From positions 1 to 8,266 of the forward strand of contig CAJXPC010000062.1 in assembly GCA_913057845.1 (NCBI GenBank): a stretch of 8,266 bases of DNA. Direction: 5' to 3'. The position numbers and the translations under genes are program-made. Position 1 is the stretch's first letter. Each line of letters opens with the position of its first letter. Positions 1 through 5,146 of this stretch are shown here, piece by piece. A model generated the notes under the pieces. That model was not told where the DNA came from and searched no databases. It worked only from the letters and a program-made list of their open reading frames with translations. The DNA is from an uncultured Pseudomonadota bacterium (lineage in GTDB: Bacteria; Pseudomonadota; Gammaproteobacteria; Burkholderiales; Eutrophovitaceae).

Positions 1-25
1 GCTCGGAGATGTGTATAAGAGACAG
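1..25 (+). other. Nextera sequencing adapter (Tn5 mosaic end), not genomic
   Basis: Positions 7-25 are the 19-bp hyperactive Tn5 mosaic end (AGATGTGTATAAGAGACAG), and positions 1-6 (GCTCGG) are the inner end of the Nextera read-2 adapter. This is library sequence left in the contig by untrimmed reads. The genomic insert starts at 26. The block is the exact reverse complement of 8216-8240. Confidence 0.98.
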
Positions 26-153
26 GCCTTAATTCTGCATAAAGGCAGCCCGAGTAATGTTTGAGCCGACAAGCCCGCTCGCGTCGGCAACGCAATGAGG
101 TGAATCAAGCGGAGCCGGAATGGCTCAGCTTTAGGTTAAAGAAAATACTACAG
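26..153. other. Non-coding 3' flank of the substrate-binding protein gene
   Basis: This stretch holds no credible gene: the few ATG codons on either strand run into stops within about 14 codons. Two weak hairpins could form in it: GCCGAC/GTCGGC (65-70 with 83-88) and GAGCC/GGCTC (112-116 with 122-126). Neither is followed by a T-run on the minus strand, so I do not call an intrinsic terminator. No tRNA-like fold was seen. Any permease genes of the transporter would have to lie beyond this end of the contig. Confidence 0.6.
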
Positions 154-1407
154 CTACGGTCTGACCATGTTACAAGTTGTTGGTAAAGTAGTATCTTCAG
201 CCGCAACAACAAAATCTGTTTTAGGTCCTGTTCCAGTTAACTCTACTTCATATTTCACTCCATCTTCGCCCATCTTTTTAAAGGTGGAAACATACAAGGA
301 CTGCATTAATTGATGATTATCCGGCCTGATCCAGACCTCACCTGTCACCGCTTCGTATCGTCCTTGCTCTAGCTCTCTCGCAACACTTAAGGCATCGGTT
401 GAGCCGGCCTTATCGATTGATTGCGCCAATAGCTCCAAACCATACTTCAGTGTTATGAAGAACAGATCATCATTATGCTCTGGATACCTACTTCGGTAGG
501 ACTCCACTACTGCATCTGATTTTTCGCCGCCCACATTAACGTGCCACTGACCTACCTGCTTAACCCGATCTATGCCGGCCTCGCCGATTGCAGTAGGGCC
601 GCCAGCAAGACCCGCATAATACGTATAGAAATCAACGTCTACTCCCGAGTCTTTTGCCGCCTTGACCAAAAGAGCTAAGTCAGCGCCCCAATTAGCGGTA
701 ATAACAGAATCAGCTCCGGCCGCTCGAATTTTAGCGATATAAGGCGCAAAATCCTTTACTTTACCCAATGGATGCAGATCGTCCCCTACAATCTCAACGT
801 CTGGACGTTTTTCAGCTAACATATTTTTGGCAGCCTTAGATACAGCGTGCCCAAAGGAATAATCTTGATTGATTAGGTAAACCTTCTCAATCGATGGATC
901 GGCTGCGATCGCGCCACTTAGCGCTAACATTTTCATATCAATATCCGCATCGAACCTAAAGTGCCAGAAATTACATCGATCATTCGTTAACGCTGGGTCC
1001 ACTGCAGCATAATTCATAAAAATCATGGCCGAATCGGGATTACGTTGGTTATGCTTAGCTACTGCATCTGTAAGGGCTCCCGCTACAGCAGAGGAATTCC
1101 CTTGAAATATAAATTTCACATTTTGATCAGCTAATTTTCGAAAAGCGATTAATGAATCCTGGGGGTTTGCTTTTCCATCCAGTCCGATAACCTCAAATTT
1201 TGTTCCGCCTAGAACGCCACCACGCTCATTGATTTGCTCCACAAATAACTCAAGCGATCTGAGACCATTCTCACCAACATTCGCAAAGGGGCCCGAAAGA
1301 GGATCAATCCAGCCAATTTTTATGGTCTCCTGAGATTGGTTGCAACCTGATAAAAATAAACTCATCGCCACAATTGAAGTGACTAATACTCTCCTAATAA
1401 ATATCAT
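154..1407 (-). CDS. ABC transporter substrate-binding lipoprotein, branched-chain amino acid (LivJ/K-like, Peripla_BP_6) family
   Basis: This is a 417-residue periplasmic binding protein expected to capture a small organic solute and pass it to a HAAT-type ABC permease. The N-terminus has a basic n-region (RR at 5-6), a hydrophobic core and a lipobox L19-S-G-C22, so the mature protein is probably a lipid-anchored lipoprotein. The mature part opens with IKIGWIDPLSGPFA (about 29-42), the usual first strand and ligand loop of the family. It continues with INERGGVLGG (59-68), CNFWHFRFDA (145-154) and LINQDYSFGHAV (178-189). C145 and C412 are the only other cysteines and could form a disulfide. 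The ATG at 1407 is supported by a strong AAGGAGG (1412-1418) about 4 nt upstream. The gene follows the enolase-superfamily gene by 84 nt on the same strand. The ligand cannot be read from the sequence; relatives bind amino acids, amides, urea or aromatic acids. No permease or ATPase gene is in the window. Confidence 0.93.
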   Translation of the reverse strand: MIFIRRVLVTSIVAMSLFLSGCNQSQETIKIGWIDPLSGPFANVGENGLRSLELFVEQINERGGVLGGTKFEVIGLDGKANPQDSLIAFRKLADQNVKFIFQGNSSAVAGALTDAVAKHNQRNPDSAMIFMNYAAVDPALTNDRCNFWHFRFDADIDMKMLALSGAIAADPSIEKVYLINQDYSFGHAVSKAAKNMLAEKRPDVEIVGDDLHPLGKVKDFAPYIAKIRAAGADSVITANWGADLALLVKAAKDSGVDVDFYTYYAGLAGGPTAIGEAGIDRVKQVGQWHVNVGGEKSDAVVESYRSRYPEHNDDLFFITLKYGLELLAQSIDKAGSTDALSVARELEQGRYEAVTGEVWIRPDNHQLMQSLYVSTFKKMGEDGVKYEVELTGTGPKTDFVVAAEDTTLPTTCNMVRP

Positions 1408-1411
1408 TTCC

Positions 1412-1418
1412 CCTCCTT
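1412..1418 (-). promoter_or_regulatory. Strong ribosome binding site for the substrate-binding protein
   Basis: On the minus strand AAGGAGG sits about 4 nt before the ATG at 1407, a near-perfect match to the anti-Shine-Dalgarno sequence. It is the strongest site in the window. It implies high expression, as expected for a periplasmic receptor, and fixes the start. Confidence 0.8.
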
Positions 1419-1431
1419 AGAACTTATATAG

Positions 1432-1458
1432 AAAAAAATAACCCGTAATAGGTTTTTT
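1432..1458 (-). terminator. Weak A/T-flanked hairpin between the enolase-family gene and the binding-protein gene
   Basis: On the minus strand AAAAAACC (1458-1451) is followed by a 7-nt loop, then GGTT, A and seven T (1443-1432). The stem has only two G-C pairs and one mismatch, so it would be a leaky terminator or attenuator at best. The A-run and T-run arrangement is nearly symmetric. If it works, it would partly uncouple the two genes. The TATATA at 1425-1430 could then act as a -10 element for the binding-protein gene, but no good -35 was found. Confidence 0.3.
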
Positions 1459-1483
1459 GAGTAGCGTTATTCATGAATTTCCC

Positions 1484-1503
1484 AGTCAAACCTAGGTTTG
1501 ACT
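1484..1503. repeat. 20-bp perfect palindrome across the stop codon of the enolase-family gene
   Basis: The arms AGTCAAAC and GTTTGACT flank CTAG with no mismatch. The TAG stop of the minus-strand enolase-family gene (1492-1494) lies in its centre. In RNA it would form an 8-bp stem with a 4-nt loop at the 3' end of the message. No T-run follows directly, so it is not a standard terminator. It could be an mRNA-stabilising hairpin or a protein-binding site. Confidence 0.6.
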
Positions 1504-2715
1504 TTGTGTTCGTCCACGACCCATGAGTCCGTGCGCTTTAATTGGTGGGTAGGCACGTATAGCCTCCTCCAACGGATCGGTACCCCATCCAGGTCGATCA
1601 GGAATAATGAGGTGGCCGTCTTCGTATTCTGGGGTATGCGTGAATAGTTCATGATCCCACGCAATACGGTCTATATCGACCTCCATGATTCTGAGGTTGG
1701 GCACGGCCGCACAAAAGTGAGCATTCATCATCGTGCATAAATGTCCGTAGAAATTGTGGCATGCGACGTTGACCTCATGTGCATCAGCAACTGCAGCGAT
1801 TTTCATGGATTGCCACACGCCGTTCCAAGGAGTATCAACGATGGCGACATCTAAGGCTTGTCGACGCAAAAATGGTAAAAATTGCTGTACTCCGATGAGT
1901 GTCTCACAGGAGGCGATCGGGTGAGGACTGCGTGATCGAATATATGCGAGCGCGTCCGGATCACGTGTGTCGAGTTCGATCCAAAATATATCCAAATCTT
2001 CAATTTCACGCAAAATCTTCAGGTAACCCTCAGTTTTTGCATTGAAGTTTAGATCCAATAAGATATCAATATCGGCGCCCGCCTCTTCACGTATCGTCTC
2101 AAGGTGTTCCCGAATGCCTTTAAGTATTTTTCGATCGATGTTGAGTTCTGGCGCAAACGGACTACCAAATCCTGGCGCCCAACCTTTTATTTGATTATCC
2201 TCATAGCGCCATATATTAGTTTTTACCGCAGTAAAGCCTCTTTGCGTCGCTTCACGAGAGATCTCTCTAACGCCTTCCTTATCAGTAATGCTCGGCAGGT
2301 AGTGCGGTATCCGACCGGCTCGCCAACTGACAAAGTGAGACCAGTACACACGCAATCGATCACGAATTTTCCCGCCCAATAGTTCATAACACGGCAGACC
2401 TAGAGTCTTAGCCTTGGCATCAAGCAATGCATTCTCAATAGCACCGAGTGCTTGTCCAACAACCCCTCCCGCTCCTGGCCGCGTTGTGCAGAAAAGATCT
2501 TCGCGAATCCGTTCATGCTGCATGACGGATTGTCCCATCACCCGCGGTGCTAATTGTTCAATCACCGCTCCAACCCCAGGTGAGCCAAATCCCTCATCAA
2601 ACTCACTCCAACCAACGACGCCCTCGTCGGTGGTCAACTTCACGAAGTAATAATTACGCCACCCAGCACTGCAAGACAACGTTTCAAGAGCAATGACATT
2701 AGTTGCTTTAGTCAT
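1492..2715 (-). CDS. Mandelate racemase/muconate lactonizing enzyme family protein (enolase superfamily)
   Basis: This 407-residue protein has the two-domain enolase-superfamily layout: an N-terminal capping domain (about 1-120, ending in ELLGGKIRDRLRVY) and a C-terminal barrel. Such enzymes abstract a proton alpha to a carboxylate, with Mg2+ stabilising the enolate; typical members are sugar-acid dehydratases, racemases and cycloisomerases. Visible metal ligands are D221 (LLDLNFN), E247 (WIELD) and E271 (ASCETL). H320 (VACHNFYGH) with D294 (VDTPWNG) fits the His-Asp dyad of the mandelate racemase subgroup. The usual KxK motif at the end of strand 2 reads K165-T-N167, so the second lysine is replaced by Asn. 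The His can still act as base, which favours acid-sugar dehydratase-like chemistry, but the substrate is unknown. A modest GGA lies about 7 nt before the ATG. The gene is co-directional with the binding-protein gene downstream, suggesting uptake and breakdown of the same acid. Confidence 0.92.
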   Translation of the reverse strand: MTKATNVIALETLSCSAGWRNYYFVKLTTDEGVVGWSEFDEGFGSPGVGAVIEQLAPRVMGQSVMQHERIREDLFCTTRPGAGGVVGQALGAIENALLDAKAKTLGLPCYELLGGKIRDRLRVYWSHFVSWRAGRIPHYLPSITDKEGVREISREATQRGFTAVKTNIWRYEDNQIKGWAPGFGSPFAPELNIDRKILKGIREHLETIREEAGADIDILLDLNFNAKTEGYLKILREIEDLDIFWIELDTRDPDALAYIRSRSPHPIASCETLIGVQQFLPFLRRQALDVAIVDTPWNGVWQSMKIAAVADAHEVNVACHNFYGHLCTMMNAHFCAAVPNLRIMEVDIDRIAWDHELFTHTPEYEDGHLIIPDRPGWGTDPLEEAIRAYPPIKAHGLMGRGRTQSQT

Positions 2716-2948
2716 GATTGTTCCAATATCTATCTGATAGTCGTTATGAATCGTAACAGTTAGTTCCCTGAATTTAAAACACAGATATAGTTTTACGATA
2801 TATTCAGTGTGTCTCGCATGAACAATATGAACCTATAGAGTCAGTCGCTTGATAGCATTACTGTATAGGCTTTGATGGTTACCGCTAGAAACATTCGTGC
2901 CTTTATTTTACTTAGGCAATCACAGTAACGACGACACTGATTGAGCCC
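2716..2948. promoter_or_regulatory. Divergent intergenic promoter region
   Basis: These 233 bp separate the minus-strand enolase-family gene from the plus-strand dehydrogenase gene, so promoters for both should lie here. For the minus strand a candidate is TTGTTC (2820-2825) and TATATC (2797-2802) with a 17-nt spacer, giving a leader of about 75 nt; the match to consensus is only partial. For the plus strand no convincing -35/-10 pair was found. The spaced arms GCCT (2899-2902) and AGGC (2914-2917) are too short to call an operator. No ORF longer than about 8 codons is present. Confidence 0.35.
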
Positions 2949-3701
2949 ATGACTACCATGCAGAATTTAACAGATAAAAAAGGAACAGTACTGGTCTCTG
3001 GAGTTGGCTCCTCAGACGGATTAGGTGCCGCAATTGCCAGAAAGTTTTCGCAAGGAGGCCACCCTGTTGTGATTGCTGGACGAAGCGAACAAAAGCTTCA
3101 ACAAACTCTGGATGAACTAATGGCTAATGGCGCAACAGCCAGCATGATCATCACAGATGTGACCGATGCTGACTCGGTTAGGAAACTCGTCAATAAAGCC
3201 GAGGCACACACTCCGATCGAAGTTGCCGTTCACAATGCGGGCGGTAACAACCCTGCTCCTTTTTTGAAGGTCACAGAGGAATCGTTTACGACGCATTGGC
3301 GTGAGCATACCTTAGGCTCATTTCTCCTCGCTCAGGCTGTCCTACCCCATTTTCTTGAGAGATCAAGAGGCACCTTAATTTTAACCGGAGCGTCAGGCAG
3401 CTTACGTGGGAAAGCAAAATTTTCACCATTCTCTGCTGCAAAAGGTGGTGTTAGAAATTTAGCACAAAGTTTATCGAGAGAATTTGGCCCAAAGAACATA
3501 CACGTTGGACATGTCATCATTGATGGCGGAATCAATGGCGAACGACTCAATCGACGTGCGCCTCAACTTAAGGCTGAGCGTGGGGAGGATGGGATGCTCA
3601 ATATTGAGGCCATTGCTGAGGCTTACTGGATGTTGCACCACCAGCACAGAAGTGCCTGGACGCTCGAGCTTGATCTTAGGCCTTGGTCTGAGAACTTTTA
3701 A
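2949..3701 (+). CDS. Atypical short-chain dehydrogenase/reductase family protein (catalytic Tyr replaced by Phe)
   Basis: The 250-residue length and Rossmann-fold pattern are those of a classical SDR. The glycine-rich loop is S17-G-V-G-S-S-D-G-L-G26, two residues longer than TGxxxGxG. AGR45 at the end of strand 2 hints at NADP preference, D70 follows strand 3, and N96-A-G-G99 is the conserved NAG motif. At the active site YxxxK reads F161-S-A-A-K165, so the proton-donating Tyr is absent while the Lys remains. The catalytic Ser region reads T146-G-A-S-G-S, with the exact serine position uncertain. This matches a described SDR subgroup (SDR_c10-like) with an incomplete Gly motif and Phe for Tyr, for which I know no firm function. 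It may bind nucleotide without standard dehydrogenase activity. The first ATG was chosen although its Shine-Dalgarno (TTGAG) is weak; a second ATG lies three codons on. It is divergent from the enolase-family gene. Confidence 0.88.
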   Translation: MTTMQNLTDKKGTVLVSGVGSSDGLGAAIARKFSQGGHPVVIAGRSEQKLQQTLDELMANGATASMIITDVTDADSVRKLVNKAEAHTPIEVAVHNAGGNNPAPFLKVTEESFTTHWREHTLGSFLLAQAVLPHFLERSRGTLILTGASGSLRGKAKFSPFSAAKGGVRNLAQSLSREFGPKNIHVGHVIIDGGINGERLNRRAPQLKAERGEDGMLNIEAIAEAYWMLHHQHRSAWTLELDLRPWSENF

Positions 3702-3750
3702 CCAGCACATCGGGCGTAACCAGAAAGCCTCCAGTCTCAACCGCGCCTTA

Positions 3751-3768
3751 ATACAGTTTTAACTGTAT
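3751..3768. promoter_or_regulatory. Operator-like inverted repeat upstream of the small ORF and tautomerase gene
   Basis: ATACAGTT and AACTGTAT are exact inverted arms separated by TT. The element lies 33 nt before the candidate 33-codon ORF and about 150 nt before the tautomerase gene, within the 218-bp gap after the dehydrogenase. As an RNA hairpin its loop would be tight and no T-run follows, so a dimeric repressor site is the better guess. It resembles half of a LexA box (CTGTATAT) but lacks the second half at the right distance. Confidence 0.35.
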
Positions 3769-3800
3769 ATGGTAAAACCTCACTCGGGAAATGAAAGATC

Positions 3801-3902
3801 ATGAGAATTTTTGCATTTTTACTTAGAAAGTTTTTACCACGGATTCTAATGCGTCTGATGCCGGCTGTGATTAGAATTATTAAATCAATATTACGTCGAT
3901 AA
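3801..3902 (+). CDS. Candidate 33-residue highly basic, hydrophobic peptide
   Basis: An ATG-initiated ORF of 33 codons ends 17 nt before the tautomerase start. Its product begins MRIFAFLLRKFLPRIL and ends IIKSILRR. It has nine Arg/Lys, no acidic residue, and almost only hydrophobic residues otherwise, so it would be membrane-seeking. A weak GAAAG lies about 4 nt upstream of the ATG. I do not recognise a family. It could be a translational leader for the tautomerase gene, a small membrane protein, or a chance ORF; no other long frame explains this stretch. Composition and position are the only support. Confidence 0.35.
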   Translation: MRIFAFLLRKFLPRILMRLMPAVIRIIKSILRR

Positions 3903-3919
3903 CAGCACTAAGGAACGAT

Positions 3920-4288
3920 ATGCCACTCATTCGAGTTGTGGTCCCAGAGGGAACATCTCCAGCAAAAAAACATAATATTCGTACAAATATCAAAGAAGCA
4001 GTATTACGCACACTCGCACCTAAGGAAACTAAGTACGATTATGTGTCTATCTCTGAAGCGTTCGGAGTTGTTGGCGACGGACTGCCGGTTGTCGACGTTG
4101 ACTTAAGGCCTGGCCGGAGTCCTGAACGAAAAAAAGCACTTGTTGACGAAATCTCTCGTATATTGTTAGAGGAATTAAACATCAAGGAAAATGATATTTA
4201 TGTTCTGTTCAGAGAAAATCCAGCCGAGAATCATTACACAGGTGGAACTCCCCTCCCAGAATGGAAACCTGCAAGCGAATTAACCTGA
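3920..4288 (+). CDS. Tautomerase superfamily protein (4-oxalocrotonate tautomerase/MSAD-like fold)
   Basis: This 122-residue protein starts MPLIRVVVPEG, so removal of Met exposes Pro as the N-terminal residue, the catalytic base or acid of the superfamily. The length suits a fused pair of beta-alpha-beta units, as in malonate semialdehyde decarboxylase or cis-CaaD, rather than the 60-residue 4-OT subunit. The second unit begins at about VVDVDLRPGRSPERKK (57-72) and ends IYVLFRENPAENHYTGG (93-109). R63, R66 and R98 are candidate carboxylate-binding arginines. The start is supported by AGGA (3911-3914) 5 nt upstream. Known members tautomerise, hydrate, dehalogenate or decarboxylate small unsaturated or oxo acids; which applies here is open. 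It follows the atypical dehydrogenase on the same strand after a 218-bp gap and converges on the GST gene with 29 bp between stops. Confidence 0.85.
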   Translation: MPLIRVVVPEGTSPAKKHNIRTNIKEAVLRTLAPKETKYDYVSISEAFGVVGDGLPVVDVDLRPGRSPERKKALVDEISRILLEELNIKENDIYVLFRENPAENHYTGGTPLPEWKPASELT

Positions 4289-4317
4289 AGAGGCCTTAAG
4301 ATAATGCTCTAGTGCGC

Positions 4318-4977
4318 TCAAAAAGAGATGCCTTTACCTTTCTGTGAATCCCAAGGTTTAAACTTTTGCATAATGACCGCAAATTGTTTTGATTCAAGAA
4401 ACTGTTGGAGCCATTCATGCAGTGGGTCCCAATTTTGATTATCAAACCAGATTGGATCTGCAATACGAAATTGACGCACGAAAGGAAGACTCGCAATATC
4501 GAGAAAACCTTGCATCTGCCCTGATACAAATGGATGTTTGTCTAACCGCTCATTGACGCGTTGAAGAAACGCGAATCCAATCGAGCGATACCCCAAAACC
4601 TCATCACCATTCAAACCATAGCGACTCGCGTACTTGTACCGATCCAAAGCATCCTTAAAAACACCATCCAACTCGGTTAAAAATACATTTGAGTATTCAG
4701 CTTCAGCATCCAGCACCTGACACCAATCATCAGGATCATTCTGTTTGAGCGCCCAACGCATGATTTCCACGCTCTCCTCAAGGATTTTACCGTCAGGCAG
4801 TTTGAGCACTGGGACTGTTGCTTTCTCACTATCTTGGACAAACTCAGCAGGTTTATCCTTCAGTAGGATTTCCCTGAGATATACGGAGATACCGCTGCGC
4901 TTGATCGCTAATCGCGCACGCATCGCGTAGGGACAACGACGAAAGGTCCACAGAATTGGCAAATCGTGATCAGTCAT
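4318..4977 (-). CDS. Glutathione S-transferase family protein
   Basis: The ATG at 4977 gives 219 residues, the usual cytosolic GST length. The N-terminal thioredoxin-like domain shows FRRCPYAMRAR (12-22), with C15 in a CPYxxR motif typical of Cys-type (omega/beta-like or lignin-type) GSTs. It also has a cis-Pro in V55-P56-V and a glutathione-binding E68-S69. The C-terminal helical domain includes GFLDIASLPFVRQF, whose Asp (D160) fits the conserved N-capping box. Cys-type enzymes favour thiol transfer, reductive dehalogenation or deglutathionylation over conjugation; the substrate is unknown. A GTG at 4998 would add seven residues but has no Shine-Dalgarno and family members start near the later ATG. 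The start lies inside the last codons of a 25-codon upstream ORF, suggesting translational coupling. The gene sits alone on the minus strand between plus-strand genes. Confidence 0.9.
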   Translation of the reverse strand: MTDHDLPILWTFRRCPYAMRARLAIKRSGISVYLREILLKDKPAEFVQDSEKATVPVLKLPDGKILEESVEIMRWALKQNDPDDWCQVLDAEAEYSNVFLTELDGVFKDALDRYKYASRYGLNGDEVLGYRSIGFAFLQRVNERLDKHPFVSGQMQGFLDIASLPFVRQFRIADPIWFDNQNWDPLHEWLQQFLESKQFAVIMQKFKPWDSQKGKGISF

Positions 4978-5047
4978 TGCGCTTAATGATTGGTGCACAT
5001 AGAGTCAACGCGAATCTCGCGCCCGTAGGATCTGTAACACTGTACAT
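4970..5047 (-). CDS. Candidate 25-residue upstream ORF overlapping the GST start
   Basis: On the minus strand a purine-rich GGGGGGAAGG ends 5 nt before an ATG at 5047. The frame runs 25 codons (product begins MYSVTDPTGARFALTL, ends KRND) and stops with TGA at 4970-4972, so its end overlaps the first 8 nt of the GST gene. The GST ATG itself has almost no Shine-Dalgarno, so ribosomes finishing this ORF could reinitiate there. I do not recognise the peptide. It may be a leader peptide, a coupling ORF or chance. The good initiation region is the main argument. Confidence 0.35.
   Translation of the reverse strand: MYSVTDPTGARFALTLCAPIIKRND
5009..5021. repeat. Short GC-rich inverted repeat in the GST/DehI-family divergent region
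   Basis: CGCGA and TCGCG flank ATC, giving a 5-bp stem with a 3-nt loop inside the 169-bp gap between the GST and DehI-family starts. It also lies within the candidate 25-codon ORF. It might be a small operator or a hairpin affecting translation of the GST. Nearby TTGAAC (5068-5073) and TTGACC (5075-5080) resemble -35 elements for the plus strand, but their -10 partners are poor. Confidence 0.25.
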
Positions 5048-5137
5048 AGATACCTTCCCCCCTAATATTGAACCTTGACCAGTGGAATAATAACAGCGAC
5101 GATAAGAAGTCTTCAAATAAACTCAGGCAAATTTATC

Positions 5138-5143
5138 AGGAGG
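5138..5143 (+). promoter_or_regulatory. Ribosome binding site fixing the DehI-family start
   Basis: AGGAGG is a full Shine-Dalgarno match placed 3 nt before ATG 5147, slightly closer than usual. It argues for this ATG over the in-frame TTG at 5075, which would add 24 residues unlike anything expected at the N-terminus of this family. Confidence 0.65.
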
Positions 5144-5146
5144 CAC

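Noticed and set aside
26..153. tRNA or small RNA gene in the GC-rich left flank
   Set aside because: No T-loop consensus or cloverleaf could be found, only two short unrelated hairpins.
2104..2650. Plus-strand ORFs of 92 and 78 codons inside the enolase-family gene
   Set aside because: They lie opposite a well-conserved enzyme with intact motifs, lack ribosome sites and show no domain.
3117..3740. Several minus-strand ORFs of 63-89 codons and a plus-strand 92-codon ORF over the SDR gene
   Set aside because: They are alternative-frame readings of a gene with clear SDR motifs and have no supporting start signals.
3763..3778. Possible LexA box (CTGTATAT half-site)
   Set aside because: The second half (ACAG at the proper spacing) is absent, and the downstream gene is not an SOS-type gene.
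4978..4998. GTG start extending the GST by seven residues
   Set aside because: No Shine-Dalgarno precedes it, and homologues start only a few residues before the FRRCPY motif, as ATG 4977 does.
5075..5146. TTG start giving the DehI-family protein 24 extra N-terminal residues
   Set aside because: ATG 5147 has a full AGGAGG just upstream and gives the family's usual length; the extension resembles untranslated leader.
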